Under the pieces are notes generated by a model. That model searched no databases, was not told the origin of the DNA, and saw only the letters and a list, made by a program, of their open reading frames with translations. From Oceanobacillus saliphilus (lineage in GTDB: Bacteria; Bacillota; Bacilli; Bacillales; Amphibacillaceae), in assembly GCF_023522835.1 (NCBI RefSeq), contig NZ_JALCZU010000010.1, positions 1-64,000 of the forward strand: a stretch of DNA of 64,000 bases, given 5' to 3'. A program made the position numbers and the translations under genes. Shown here piece by piece: positions 27,610-37,815 of the stretch (positions are counted from its first letter, which is position 1; every line of letters starts with the position of its first letter).

Positions 27610-28683
27610 CTACTTCAAGCGATTTTCCAATGACTTAATGTCTTCAAAGAATTTATCAAACGTAGGAATATCCATTTGCTGAGCAGAATCCGATAATGCT
27701 ACAGCTGGATCCGGATGAACCTCAGCCATTACTCCATCTGCTCCAATAGCCAAGGCTGCTCTGGCAGTAGGCAGAAGCAAGTCACGACGACCTGTTGAGT
27801 GCGTAACATCAACCATAACAGGAAGATGTGTTTCCTGTTTCAGGATAGGTACTGCAGATATATCGAGCGTATTACGGGTTGCTTTTTCATACGTTCTTAT
27901 TCCGCGTTCACATAAAATGATATTTCCATTTCCACGTGAGATAATATATTCTGCTGCATTGATGAATTCAGAAATTGTTGCTGATAGGCCACGTTTTAAT
28001 AGTACTGGTTTGTTTGTATCACCAGCAGCTTTCAGCAATTCAAAGTTGTGCATGTTTCTCGCGCCAATTTGGATGACATCGATATAGTCAATCGCTTCTT
28101 CGATATGTGCTGGATTAACGATTTCACTGATGACGGCTAAATCATATTCATCTGCAACGCGTTTTAAAATTTGCAAACCTTCAACACCAAGACCTTGGAA
28201 ATCATATGGTGATGTTCTTGGTTTAAACGCTCCACCACGCAGTAATTTCAAACCTTTGCTTTTTACAGATTCAGCTACAGCAGCGACCTGTTCATAGCTT
28301 TCCACTGCACATGGTCCGAATACATAACTCGTATGCCCGTCACCAACTTTTTCACCTTTAATATCAATAACAGTATTCTCCGGTTTCTTTTTACGCGAAA
28401 CTAGTAATGCTTTGCTGTTATCATCTTCCTGAAGTTCAAGACTGGCTTTAAAAATTTCTTTAAAAATATGCTCAAGTGTCGCATTCTGGAATGGTCCGTT
28501 ATTTTTTTCTTTAATTTTATCAAGCATTTCTCTTTCACGTACTGGATCGAAACGTTTAATGCTCTGCTTCGTTTTTAACTGACCGATTTGCTGATTCAGC
28601 TCGGCACGACGATTAATCAATTCAAGAATTTCCAAGTTCACATCGTCTATTTGCTTTCTTAGCTGTTCCATTTCATTACTCAT
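27610..28683 (-). CDS. aroA: DAHP synthase fused to chorismate mutase
   Basis: A 357-residue bifunctional protein. The N-terminal AroQ chorismate mutase (about residues 1-90) reads [20 protein letters not shown]. The C-terminal class I-beta 3-deoxy-7-phosphoheptulonate synthase shows [35 protein letters not shown] and [13 protein letters not shown]. In this arrangement the mutase domain senses chorismate or prephenate and inhibits the synthase, the first shikimate step. Upstream of ccpA as in B. subtilis. Confidence 0.97.
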   Translation of the reverse strand: MSNEMEQLRKQIDDVNLEILELINRRAELNQQIGQLKTKQSIKRFDPVREREMLDKIKEKNNGPFQNATLEHIFKEIFKASLELQEDDNSKALLVSRKKKPENTVIDIKGEKVGDGHTSYVFGPCAVESYEQVAAVAESVKSKGLKLLRGGAFKPRTSPYDFQGLGVEGLQILKRVADEYDLAVISEIVNPAHIEEAIDYIDVIQIGARNMHNFELLKAAGDTNKPVLLKRGLSATISEFINAAEYIISRGNGNIILCERGIRTYEKATRNTLDISAVPILKQETHLPVMVDVTHSTGRRDLLLPTARAALAIGADGVMAEVHPDPAVALSDSAQQMDIPTFDKFFEDIKSLENRLK

Positions 28684-28843
28684 TTCCTATGCGCCCCCTG
28701 ATACAAATTTTAAACATAAACATTTTTTAATAATTAGTGACAATTATAGCTAAAATTCTTTCATTTGTCATCATTAAGTTTATAATTAGATAGATATAAT
28801 TTTACATAATATCATTCCAGCCTAGAGAAAGGGGTGCTTAAGT

Positions 28844-30991
28844 ATGAGTGATGTTGTTTTTGCGCTCGATATTGGCACACGCTCCGTAACAGGTTTACTG
28901 CTTGAAAAACAGCAAGATAAATTTGCGGTGATAGATTACTATATAAAAGAACATACGGAACGCTCCATGCGGGATGGGCAAATACACAATGTACTGGCCG
29001 TCTCAGAGGTTATTAAACATGTAAAGGATAAACTTGAAAAACAATCAGAAACTGTTTTAAAGAGGGCCTGTGTTGCCGCAGCCGGGAGGTCATTGAAAAC
29101 CGTGGTAGCAGCTGCTGCTATTCCCCTACATCAACAACCCATCACCAATAATGAAAAAATAAAACATTTGGAACTGTCTGCTGTACAGGCTGCCCAGATT
29201 AACCTTGCCAGCCGGGAAAATAATAATGATTATACGAACTATTATTGTGTAGGATATTCGGTACTACAATACACGCTGGATAATGATCAAATAGGTTCAC
29301 TTATTGACCAGAGCGGTGATGAGGCGTCGGTTGAAATCATTGCCACATTTCTTCCAAAGGTTGTTGTAGAATCTTTGCTTGCAGCATTGACAAGAGCAGA
29401 TCTTGAGATGGAAGCCCTCACATTGGAGCCAATCGCAGCTATCCATGTCCTTATACCGGAATCTATGAGACGCCTTAATGTGGCCCTTGTAGATGTTGGT
29501 GCAGGCACAAGTGATATTGCTATTACAGACAAAGGAACCGTTGCAGCCTATGGTATGGTTCCTGTAGCAGGGGATGAAATAACCGAAGCAATCAGTGATC
29601 TTTATTTACTTGATTTCCCACAAGCGGAAGAAACGAAGCGTAGAATCGTAAATGATGGAGAAGAGACGGTAGCGGATATTCTTGGTTTTGAGTCCGTTAT
29701 CACCTATGATACACTCGTTCAAGATATTTCGGATCACGTTAATAAGCTGGCGGCAGCCATCGCAGATGAAATCATGCAGTTAAACGCTAAACCTCCCCGG
29801 GCCGTAATGCTCGTCGGTGGTGGAAGTTTAACTCCAAATTTAACAAAGTCCCTTGCCCATAAGCTGGATCTTCCCGAAAACCGTGTTGCTGTAAGGGGAA
29901 GTGATGCCATACAGAACCTCATTAAAAATGAGCTTATTCCTCAAGGTCCGGATTTTGTAACTCCTATTGGAATTGCCATTGCTGCTAAACAAAATCCCGT
30001 CCATTATGTCAGTGTACGGGTTAATGAGCAAATGGTTCGGCTGTTTGAAATGAAGCAGTTAACTGTTGGAGACTGTCTCATCCAGGCAGGAACTGATTTG
30101 AATAAATTGTATGGAAAACCTGGAATGGCCGTGATCGTTAAAGTGAACGACCAGGATATAACCCTTCCAGGCAGCTTTGGAGAAGCACCAGTTATTTATG
30201 TTAACAACAAAAAGGCCCACCTCGAAAATTTAGTGCATAGCGGTGACGAAATACAAGTTATACGTGGAAAAGATGGAGCGGCATCTAGCGTAACATTGGA
30301 AGAACTTATCGGGGAAGCTCCAGCAATGACTGTCTTCTATAACAACAAACCGTACCAACTGCACGCTTCTTTTTATGTGAATGGTCAGTTAAAAACAAAA
30401 GATTATGTCATAAAAGATAATGACATCATCGTTTGGAAACAGAGCCACACGATTAAAGAATTCCTGTTTACAACAGTTACAGAAAATATAACGAGCGCCA
30501 AGCCTTTTACAGTACTGGTAAACAACCGGAAGCTGTCGATTGATAAAGGTGAAACTCACATTTACTTAAACGGGGAAAAAGTGTCCGCGGACAATAACTT
30601 GAAACACAATGACAAATTGAATGTGACTTCGGCAAGTGCGCCTGCCGTTTCGGATTTGCTTCATCAGCTGGATAAAAAATCAACTAGTATCATGAAAGTA
30701 ACCTTTAATGGGCAACCTGTCGAGTTGAAACAGAAACTGCTTGTGCTTACACGTGGGAACGAAGAATTAGAGCTAGACAGTATATTAAAATTAAATGACG
30801 AACTTGTGATGAAGGAGGTCAAAGCAATTCCTTTTATCTTCCAGGATATATTTCGTTACGTAGAAATTGACCTATCCCGTGTGAGCGGTAACTTTAAACT
30901 ATATAAAAATAATGAGGAAACTTCATTTGATGAAGAAATCAATACGGGAGATGTTCTGGAAATCAGATGGGATAGAGAAAATAACACCTAA
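28844..30991 (+). CDS. Large FtsA-like ATPase with C-terminal repeat modules
   Basis: A 715-residue protein. The first ~380 residues have the actin-like FtsA/PilM fold: phosphate-1 loop ALDIGTRSVTGLLLE, phosphate-2 loop VALVDVGAGTSDIAI and adenosine motif VMLVGGGSLTPNL. The C-terminal ~330 residues hold about five short beta-rich modules (near 427-478, 495-535, 554-600, 616-660, 683-715). Each has a V-x-N-N/N-G turn and ends in a D-x-I-x-V strand. There is no membrane helix and no typical amphipathic FtsA C-terminal helix, and ftsZ is not beside it. So it is a second FtsA-type protein, not the divisome FtsA. A scaffold role is inferred. Confidence 0.8.
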   Translation: MSDVVFALDIGTRSVTGLLLEKQQDKFAVIDYYIKEHTERSMRDGQIHNVLAVSEVIKHVKDKLEKQSETVLKRACVAAAGRSLKTVVAAAAIPLHQQPITNNEKIKHLELSAVQAAQINLASRENNNDYTNYYCVGYSVLQYTLDNDQIGSLIDQSGDEASVEIIATFLPKVVVESLLAALTRADLEMEALTLEPIAAIHVLIPESMRRLNVALVDVGAGTSDIAITDKGTVAAYGMVPVAGDEITEAISDLYLLDFPQAEETKRRIVNDGEETVADILGFESVITYDTLVQDISDHVNKLAAAIADEIMQLNAKPPRAVMLVGGGSLTPNLTKSLAHKLDLPENRVAVRGSDAIQNLIKNELIPQGPDFVTPIGIAIAAKQNPVHYVSVRVNEQMVRLFEMKQLTVGDCLIQAGTDLNKLYGKPGMAVIVKVNDQDITLPGSFGEAPVIYVNNKKAHLENLVHSGDEIQVIRGKDGAASSVTLEELIGEAPAMTVFYNNKPYQLHASFYVNGQLKTKDYVIKDNDIIVWKQSHTIKEFLFTTVTENITSAKPFTVLVNNRKLSIDKGETHIYLNGEKVSADNNLKHNDKLNVTSASAPAVSDLLHQLDKKSTSIMKVTFNGQPVELKQKLLVLTRGNEELELDSILKLNDELVMKEVKAIPFIFQDIFRYVEIDLSRVSGNFKLYKNNEETSFDEEINTGDVLEIRWDRENNT

Positions 30992-31060
30992 CTTCCTCGA
31001 ATGACAGGATTTTTGCTAGATAAACAGTTAGGACTGATCAATCCACGCGATAAACAGGTA

Positions 31061-31098
31061 AAAGACCACAGTTTAAATGGCACTGTGGTCTTTCTTTT
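31061..31098. terminator. Shared terminator of the FtsA-like gene and ytxH
   Basis: A 12-bp stem (AAAGACCACAGT with ACTGTGGTCTTT) is followed by CTTTTATTT on the plus strand and TTTACC on the minus strand. Confidence 0.85.
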
Positions 31099-31105
31099 AT
31101 TTAAC

Positions 31106-31687
31106 CTATTTATTAGTAGTATCAGACGGTTTCTTTTTCACAGGTCCTGTTGCCGTTTGCTGGGCAACCTTTTCTTTTGCTTCTAAATCGTCTCGATCTG
31201 AAGTCTTGTCCGTTACTGCCTTTTTGATTTCTTCTGTTTGGTTTGCCGCATCCTGTTTGACTTCCTGAGATTTTTGACCGGCATCTTCTTTCACTTCCTG
31301 AGCTTTCGTGGAAGCATCCTCTTTTAGATCGACTGCCTTTTTAGTGGCATTGTTTTTAAAATCATCTGCTTTTTCAATTACATTGTCTCTTAAGTCTTGG
31401 GATTTCTGGGTTACTGTTTTGGATAGCTGTGAAGTGGTATCCATTGCTTTTTTTCGTAGTTCCGAGCCAGTTGTATATGCTCTATCCTTCCAATCAGATC
31501 CTTTTTCCTGGGCTACATCTCTCCACTCGCCAGCACGATATTTCATTTGTGTAGCACCCTGGTTAATATCTCCTCTTAATTCTTTTCCGGATTTAGGCGC
31601 AAGCAATAATGCAGCAGATACGCCAACTATCGTTCCTACTAATGTACCGATAATAAAGTCTTTTGTATTGATGTTATTTTCAGACAT
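31106..31687 (-). CDS. ytxH: YtxH-family protein with LEA-like repeats
   Basis: A 193-residue general-stress protein. The N-terminal membrane helix (about 11-30, FIIGTLVGTIVGVSAALLLA) and PKSGKELR define the YtxH family. Residues 94-159 consist of six consecutive 11-residue units of the type xK-A-x-[DE]-[LV]-K-x-D-A-x (for example TKAQEVKEDAG). This pattern is like group 3 LEA proteins, which protect against drying and osmotic stress. It is in an operon with ytxG behind a sigma-B-type promoter. Confidence 0.9.
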   Translation of the reverse strand: MSENNINTKDFIIGTLVGTIVGVSAALLLAPKSGKELRGDINQGATQMKYRAGEWRDVAQEKGSDWKDRAYTTGSELRKKAMDTTSQLSKTVTQKSQDLRDNVIEKADDFKNNATKKAVDLKEDASTKAQEVKEDAGQKSQEVKQDAANQTEEIKKAVTDKTSDRDDLEAKEKVAQQTATGPVKKKPSDTTNK

Positions 31688-31707
31688 ACATTTCCCTCCT
31701 ATAATTT

Positions 31708-32115
31708 TTATTTGTTTTTTCTCTTGTTCCAGTATTCAAATATGGATGCTCCCCATTTTACAGCCTGGGCAGCTTTCTCCTGATCTTCTTTGGAATTGCG
31801 CGAGATAATCCCGGATAGCTGTCTTAGAGTTTGGTTAAACTCATTAATTGTGTCACCAATTCCTCTTGCACCTTCAAAAAGCCCATCCAATTTAGTGGAT
31901 TTATGATTAATATCGTCAGCTAATCGATTCGTTTTATTTAATAATTGTGTCGTCTCTGCAGTTACACCCTGCATTTGTTTTTCAAGACCCTGTAGTGTAC
32001 CTGATACATCGTTTAGTGTTTGTCTCGTGGCTTTTAATGTGATCACCACATATACTACCAGCACTACAAATGCTATAGCTGCGATAAGTGCGGCAATATA
32101 AAACATGATTTCCAT
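31708..32115 (-). CDS. ytxG: DUF948 protein YtxG
   Basis: A 135-residue protein with an N-terminal membrane helix (IAALIAAIAFVVLVVYVVI) and a predicted coiled-coil stretch (QTLNDVSGTLQGLEKQMQ and on). The family resembles chemoreceptor-like helices, function unknown. The frame extends to 32193. The ATG at 32115 (MEIMFYIAAL) fits the family and has GAGGAG eleven bases upstream. First gene of ytxGH. In B. subtilis ytxGHJ is stress induced; a ytxJ homologue does not follow here. Confidence 0.88.
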   Translation of the reverse strand: MEIMFYIAALIAAIAFVVLVVYVVITLKATRQTLNDVSGTLQGLEKQMQGVTAETTQLLNKTNRLADDINHKSTKLDGLFEGARGIGDTINEFNQTLRQLSGIISRNSKEDQEKAAQAVKWGASIFEYWNKRKNK

Positions 32116-32206
32116 TTCAAATTCAGCTCCTCTTGTTTGTAGTAATAAGATCATGAACGATAGTTTTAGATAATTCCCTTTTCCGTATACCATATCTTCT
32201 TCACTA

Positions 32207-32231
32207 TTACCCTAATAAATCCGGAATAAAC
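32207..32231 (-). promoter_or_regulatory. Sigma-B-type promoter of ytxGH
   Basis: On the minus strand, GTTTAT (32226-32231), 13 bases, then GGGTAA (32207-32212). This matches the sigma-B consensus GTTTAA-N12/15-GGGWAW closely, and it lies 92 bases before ytxG. Confidence 0.7.
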
Positions 32232-32329
32232 ATATGTATGGTGGAAGTTAATCATCTGTCAAAACATAGTTCTAGTATATCCCTTTCACTTAACAATTTC
32301 GACAAATAAGTAATAAATCCTTCTTTTAA

Positions 32330-32366
32330 AAAGCAAAAGAACCATCCAGTTAAACGGATGGTTCTT
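32330..32366 (-). terminator. Terminator of murC
   Basis: An 11-bp stem (AAGAACCATCC with GGATGGTTCTT) is followed on the minus strand by TTGCTTTTT. Confidence 0.8.
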
Positions 32367-32373
32367 CAAAATG

Positions 32374-33684
32374 CTATTTTCGCACAGAAGTTTTAAGCGT
32401 TTCTTCATATGCTTTTTGAAATTTTTGAATATCCCCTGCACCCATGAAAATGAGGACACTATCTTTATACTCCTGCAATACTTCTGCATGATCCAGTTCA
32501 AGTAAGAAACTGTTTAGAATCAAGTCCTGTAAATCATTAATTTTCAGTTGACCTGCTTCTTCCCTCGCAGAACCAAAAATTTCACATAAGTACACAGCAT
32601 CAGCCTCATTCAGACTGTCGGCAAACTCCTGCAGAAATGTTTTTGTCCTGGTAAACGTATGCGGCTGGAAAATAGCAACAACCTGTCTGCCCGGATATTT
32701 TTTCCTTGCAGATTCGATAGTGGCGGTAATCTCTCTCGGATGATGTGCATAATCATCAATGATTACCTGATCTCCTATTTTCTTTTCGCTAAAGCGGCGT
32801 TTAACTCCTTTAAATGAATAAAGTTTCTTGATATTCTCTGCATCAATACCTTCATAATGACATATCGCAATTACAGCTAAAGCATTTAGGATATTATGGT
32901 TTCCATACATCGGAATTGTGAATGTGTCGTAGTACGTATTCCTTACAAACACGTCAAATTCTGTTCCATGGTCGGTTTCTTTGACGTTCTGTGCCTGGAA
33001 ATCATTACTTGCAGCAAATCCATAATAAATAACAGGAACTTTCGTATGAATCTTTTGCAGTTCTTCATCATCTCCACAAGCAACAATACATTTTTTAACC
33101 CGGTCTGCCATTGATTGAAACGCATCCACGACATCCTCAAGACTTGTAAAATAATCGGGATGATCAAAATCGATATTCGTCATGATTGCATAATCCGGCT
33201 CATAGCTAAGGAAATGACGACGATATTCACATGCTTCAAACACAAAGTATTTACTATCCACATGACCATTACCAGTCCCATCCCCTATTAAATATGAAAT
33301 GGGGAATGACTCATCAAGTACGTGAGCGAGCAAACCTGTCGTCGATGTCTTTCCATGTGCACCTGTTACAGCGATACTTGTAAATTGCTTTAACCATTCA
33401 CCAAGGAATTCATGATATCTGTAAAATGTACAGCCTTGTTTTTTTGCTTCCTGAACTTCTATATGATCATCTGAAAAAGCATTACCTGCAATAACGGTAT
33501 ATTCTTTTTTAATATTACTCTCGGAAAAAGGGAATATTGGGATATTCTTTTCTTCCAGTGCTTCCTGTGTAAAGAAATCTTTATCTACATCAGAGCCCTG
33601 AACTTTTTCACCAGAGTCGTGAAGAATTTGTGCCAGTGCACTCATTCCTGTTCCCTTAATACCAATAAAATGGTAAGTTGTCAT
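32374..33684 (-). CDS. murC: UDP-N-acetylmuramate-L-alanine ligase
   Basis: Cytosolic ATP-dependent ligase adding L-alanine to UDP-MurNAc, the first step of peptide-stem synthesis. It opens with [15 protein letters not shown]. The Mur ligase ATP loop is [11 protein letters not shown], and [10 protein letters not shown] is the later signature. The frame extends to 33711, but GGAGG seven bases before the ATG at 33684 ([11 protein letters not shown]) fixes the start (436 residues). A single gene between ytxGH and the nicotinate enzyme. Confidence 0.98.
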   Translation of the reverse strand: MTTYHFIGIKGTGMSALAQILHDSGEKVQGSDVDKDFFTQEALEEKNIPIFPFSESNIKKEYTVIAGNAFSDDHIEVQEAKKQGCTFYRYHEFLGEWLKQFTSIAVTGAHGKTSTTGLLAHVLDESFPISYLIGDGTGNGHVDSKYFVFEACEYRRHFLSYEPDYAIMTNIDFDHPDYFTSLEDVVDAFQSMADRVKKCIVACGDDEELQKIHTKVPVIYYGFAASNDFQAQNVKETDHGTEFDVFVRNTYYDTFTIPMYGNHNILNALAVIAICHYEGIDAENIKKLYSFKGVKRRFSEKKIGDQVIIDDYAHHPREITATIESARKKYPGRQVVAIFQPHTFTRTKTFLQEFADSLNEADAVYLCEIFGSAREEAGQLKINDLQDLILNSFLLELDHAEVLQEYKDSVLIFMGAGDIQKFQKAYEETLKTSVRK

Positions 33685-33878
33685 AAACGAACCTCCAACA
33701 TGTTCATACAAACGGTAATCTCAAAAATTGTATGAATGGATTTTCACACCGCTTCATTATAGCAAAGATTGACTCAGTTTAAAACACTTTTATTCCTCTG
33801 CTTAAATGTTAGCAAATGATGAATTGGATTGTTAAAATTGAACTCTTAATCTGATTCTGATTTCTTATAATAAATAGC

Positions 33879-34994
33879 TTATTCATTTGGATGAAAATAG
33901 TCCACTTTCTCTAGGCGGGGATTTGGTCTGTAACGCCGCCCCTCTTTCGCTTCAGGACTACCATTGAACAGGACGAGATCACCGGTAAATCCGATGTTAA
34001 GCCGTAACAGACTTCTACCCACTCCATACATGTCCACCGGCACACCTGCTTTTTCAAATTCGGTAATCCGATCTTCGGTAAAGCCGCCTGTAACCATGAT
34101 TTTCACATGTCCGAAACCATCCTCATCAAGTGCTTTCCTTAGTGCAAACAGCAATTCAGGATTAACTCCACGAGGGTCAAAAGTTCCCATTAAATGATGA
34201 TTTCTCAGAAAATATTTATCCACAAGCGTACGGGAAGTATCCAGACGTACCGATTTCAGTTTTTCACCAAATTCTCTAGCCACTTTCAATGAATCGGTGA
34301 TGACGTCGTTATTATAATCAACCAGTGCTGCTAATTCATCTTCAGGATACATTTCATGGTACGCCTTTGCAGCTGCAACAGTATCTCCACGAAACATCTG
34401 AATCAACGCATGTGGCATTGTTCCCATTCCCTCTTTGCCCCACCATTCATTCATAGCATGGGTCGCCTGTGCTGTGGAACCACCAATAAATGCAGCATAA
34501 CCATCTCCGGCCTGGGTCGTATAATGATCATCACGATCTCCCATAAATATAACCGGTTTCTGCTCTCCGGAGGTTCGTGCAGCTTTTACCACATTGTATA
34601 CATTTGTTGCGACAGATGTTCTTCTTGCAAGGATTCCATCAATGATTCCTTCTAGATAGCCAAATTGCTGATAGGCGCCTGAAATCGTCATTACCGTTTC
34701 ATAAGGGGTGATTTTATCCCCATCTTTCAATGATTTTATTTCGAGTGACTCCGGATTATCTGCAAATGTATGGAGCAATGCAATAACTTCATCTGTACCA
34801 CATAGTACGGCATTTTCCTTTTGGAAAAACTGCATGGTAACATAATTATTCGGTAATTTCTGTTCAGCGATTTCTTTCGTTTTTAAAAAGTAAACAGCTG
34901 AAAACCAACCATCTTTGATTCGCTCATCAAATTTGAACGTTTTATTTGTAAGACGTTTAATTTCCCCTGTAAGTTTCTGACTAATTTCTTTCAT
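33879..34994 (-). CDS. Nicotinate phosphoribosyltransferase, short type
   Basis: A 371-residue enzyme of the NAPRTase/NadC superfamily, joining nicotinate and PRPP to nicotinate mononucleotide in NAD salvage. It shows GDRDDHYTTQAGDGYAAFIGG, GTMPHALIQMF, VRLDTSR, and the phosphate-binding IMVTGGFTEDRI with PVDMYGVGRSLL. This is the compact archaeal/Thermoplasma-like form rather than the ~480-residue PncB found in B. subtilis. A NAD role is inferred; the acid substrate is not proven from sequence alone. Confidence 0.85.
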   Translation of the reverse strand: MKEISQKLTGEIKRLTNKTFKFDERIKDGWFSAVYFLKTKEIAEQKLPNNYVTMQFFQKENAVLCGTDEVIALLHTFADNPESLEIKSLKDGDKITPYETVMTISGAYQQFGYLEGIIDGILARRTSVATNVYNVVKAARTSGEQKPVIFMGDRDDHYTTQAGDGYAAFIGGSTAQATHAMNEWWGKEGMGTMPHALIQMFRGDTVAAAKAYHEMYPEDELAALVDYNNDVITDSLKVAREFGEKLKSVRLDTSRTLVDKYFLRNHHLMGTFDPRGVNPELLFALRKALDEDGFGHVKIMVTGGFTEDRITEFEKAGVPVDMYGVGRSLLRLNIGFTGDLVLFNGSPEAKEGRRYRPNPRLEKVDYFHPNE

Positions 34995-35065
34995 AGAATG
35001 TTTTCTCCTTATCGAATATCCATGGTCTCTATATCATATAGAATTTTTCATATTCGGACAAATAA

Positions 35066-37576
35066 TTACATTTCTTCAAGCTGAGACGGTGTGATAAGCA
35101 CTTCTCTCGCCTTGCTTCCATTCTGACCGGAAATATATCCCCTGCTTTCCAGGGTATCAATGAGACGTGCAGCTCGATTGTAACCAATCTTAAAATGCCG
35201 TTGCAGTAACGAAGTGCTGGCGCTTCGTTGATTAAGAACAAATTGAATCACTTGCTCCATTAAATCATCCTCATCTTCATCCACACTGATTTGTTCCAGT
35301 AGTTGCTCTTGTTCAAAAAGATAATTCGGTTCTGCAATACTGCGTGCATAATTGGTTACCCGTTCAATTTCTTCATCAGATACGAATGGACCTTGCAGTC
35401 GAACACTTTTACCAGCACCATTTTCCACAAACAACATATCTCCTTTTCCAAGAAGCTTCTCTGCACCACTGGAGTCAATAATCGTACGTGAATCAATCTG
35501 TGATGATACACTGAATGCAATTCTTGTCGGGATATTTGCTTTAATGAGACCAGTAATAACATCAACAGATGGCCGTTGGGTTGCCAGGAGAAGATGGATT
35601 CCACAAGCCCTCGCTTTTTGGGCAATCCGGCTGATGGAATCCTCCACGTCCTGTGGTGACATCATCATCAAATCAGCCAGCTCATCGATGACAATAACGA
35701 TGAACGGCATTTTCTGATTGCTCCTGCCCTGTTTGATCACTTTCTGATTATAGCGTTCAATATCGCGGACGCCTTCCTCAACGAATTTCTCATAGCGATC
35801 TTCCATTTCATTTACTGCCCATTTCAGACTTTGTGTTGCAGCTTTAACATCCGTTATAACTGGTGCAACCAAATGAGGTATTCCATTATATGGTGCAAGC
35901 TCAACCATTTTCGGGTCTATAAGCAGGAATTTAACATCTTCATGGCTTGCCTTGTAAATCAGGCTGATTAAAATTGTATTGATACAGACGCTTTTACCCG
36001 AACCAGTTGCACCTGCAATCAATCCATGCGGCATTTTTTGGATGTTTGTTATTTTTGGATAACCCTCTATTGTCAGTCCCAACGCTATACTTAAAGGAGA
36101 TTCGCTATCTTTGAAATCTCCCGTTTCAAAAATACTCTGCAAGCCAACCATTTCCGCTTTTTGATTCGGTATCTCAATTCCAACTGTATTTTTCCCTGGA
36201 ATTGGCGCTTCAATTCGTATGTCTTTTGCTGACATATTCAATTTCAGGTCATCGGAAAGATTTTTGATCTTGCTTACTTTCACTCCCATTTCCGGCTGTA
36301 CCTCGAACCTGGTAACGGATGGGCCCTGGGTTGCTTTCACTACCTTCGCACGCACATTGAAATACTTTAATGTTTGCTCCAATAATCGTTGCTGTTCATC
36401 CACCCAAAGTTGATCATCATTATTTTTTTCAATTGGATCATTAAGTAAATGATAGGGGACGTGTATTTGTTGCACTTCCTGAACAGGTTCCGATTCTATT
36501 TGTTCAGTTGAAACAGATTGCCCCCATTTGGATTGCTGATAATCTTTTCTTATTTGGGCTGCCTGTTTGCTGAACTGTTCCTCTCTCTGCTGTTCTGCCC
36601 GAGCATGAAGCTCTACTTGATTTGGATCCTCATGCTGTACTTGCTTATGTGTTTCTTCCCTTTTATTCGAATCTGCATTCGATGGATAGGAGGAAAGATT
36701 TTGAATTCGCTTTTCTAATTTCCTTTGTTCCTGCTGCCTGTCAAAAAGTTTCTTTTTATCTCGAGGTGTCATGATGACATTAAATGGTTCTGAACTGGAT
36801 TCGTTCGTCTTCTTTTCATAAGATCTTCTATTATCGGTCGTACTTATCGGATTAATTTTCCGTTTGCTGCTTTGCTCACGCGGTGCAGACTCCGAAACAG
36901 TCTTTCTTTCCGGCTGTTCTAGGGTTGCTGCGGTTTCTTTATTGTCAATCAGTTCAATCACATTCGTTGATTTCTCATTTCCTTTAGAACCAACAGCTTG
37001 TGCAGCTTCTGATTTCCTATCAAGAATGAATGTTCCATCATCATTCTTCTTTAGTTCTTTTTCATCAGCAACTGGCTCAATCACCTGTATTTTTTCTGAT
37101 ATGTTTTCCTCTTTAAGTTCTTTACGCTTAAAAGCTGGAATATTCTCTATTTCTTTTTTCTGATCTTTTTTCTGGTAGCCATAAACAGGTGATGGGACAT
37201 CTGAAAGTTGGAAAGGCACACTCGGATCCTTTTTATATATTTTTCTGTTCTCTATCGACGCTTCTCTATAGGTTCGTTTCACCTGTTTTGGACGGTCTTC
37301 TTTGGTTTTTCTCTCTGATCTTTCGGTTGGTCTATTTCGCTTCTTCTCATATGCCGGAAAAGCTTCTGCTTGTTTTCTTTGCGGCTCATCCGGTATTACC
37401 GGAAACCTAAAGGAATTGCGGTCCGGATATTGATAAATCATTTTTGCTTTTAAGCTTTGTTTTCCATTATTTTGTTGTTTCTGAGGTCTTAACTCGACCA
37501 CTTCTTTCACTTCAACTTCCACTTCTTCAGTAAATATGTTTTTTATTTTTTTCTTCCATTGATTCCACATCTTCAT
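35066..37576 (-). CDS. sftA: DNA translocase SftA
   Basis: An 836-residue cytosolic FtsK/SpoIIIE-type motor that clears DNA from the closing septum in Bacillus. There is no membrane domain. The first ~340 residues are a low-complexity, charged, Lys/Glu/Gln-rich linker. The motor then has Walker A GATGSGKSVCINT, Walker B IVIDELADLMMM and LLATQRPSVDVITG. A winged-helix gamma domain ends it (RHFKIGYNRAARLIDTLESR). The ribosome site is weak, and MWNQWKKK at the start fits the family. It precedes the ytpRQP cluster as in B. subtilis. Confidence 0.95.
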   Translation of the reverse strand: MKMWNQWKKKIKNIFTEEVEVEVKEVVELRPQKQQNNGKQSLKAKMIYQYPDRNSFRFPVIPDEPQRKQAEAFPAYEKKRNRPTERSERKTKEDRPKQVKRTYREASIENRKIYKKDPSVPFQLSDVPSPVYGYQKKDQKKEIENIPAFKRKELKEENISEKIQVIEPVADEKELKKNDDGTFILDRKSEAAQAVGSKGNEKSTNVIELIDNKETAATLEQPERKTVSESAPREQSSKRKINPISTTDNRRSYEKKTNESSSEPFNVIMTPRDKKKLFDRQQEQRKLEKRIQNLSSYPSNADSNKREETHKQVQHEDPNQVELHARAEQQREEQFSKQAAQIRKDYQQSKWGQSVSTEQIESEPVQEVQQIHVPYHLLNDPIEKNNDDQLWVDEQQRLLEQTLKYFNVRAKVVKATQGPSVTRFEVQPEMGVKVSKIKNLSDDLKLNMSAKDIRIEAPIPGKNTVGIEIPNQKAEMVGLQSIFETGDFKDSESPLSIALGLTIEGYPKITNIQKMPHGLIAGATGSGKSVCINTILISLIYKASHEDVKFLLIDPKMVELAPYNGIPHLVAPVITDVKAATQSLKWAVNEMEDRYEKFVEEGVRDIERYNQKVIKQGRSNQKMPFIVIVIDELADLMMMSPQDVEDSISRIAQKARACGIHLLLATQRPSVDVITGLIKANIPTRIAFSVSSQIDSRTIIDSSGAEKLLGKGDMLFVENGAGKSVRLQGPFVSDEEIERVTNYARSIAEPNYLFEQEQLLEQISVDEDEDDLMEQVIQFVLNQRSASTSLLQRHFKIGYNRAARLIDTLESRGYISGQNGSKAREVLITPSQLEEM

Positions 37577-37774
37577 TCACTCATTTCTATTACCTAAAAA
37601 TCATTCAATCTCTATTTTAGCAGTTTTTGGATGTATTTGGAATGTATCTGAAGAAAAGCGTTCCGCAATCGGGTTACTGTTTACGAATTCCGTCTTTTGA
37701 GCGCTCGAATAGATACGTATGGACTGCGCAATGCTGTTTGACTAACGCCGGTAGGTTATACTCACCTGCGATGG
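37577..37774. other. Gap between sftA and ytpR
   Basis: No gene, repeat or clear promoter is evident. The 62-residue plus-strand frame here has no ribosome site. Confidence 0.4.
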
Positions 37775-37811
37775 AACAAAAAGCAGCCTCGAAAATTCAG
37801 GAGGCTGCTTT
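37775..37811 (-). terminator. Terminator of ytpPQR
   Basis: A perfect 11-bp stem (AAAGCAGCCTC with GAGGCTGCTTT) is followed on the minus strand by TTTTTG. Confidence 0.85.
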
Positions 37812-37815
37812 CTAG

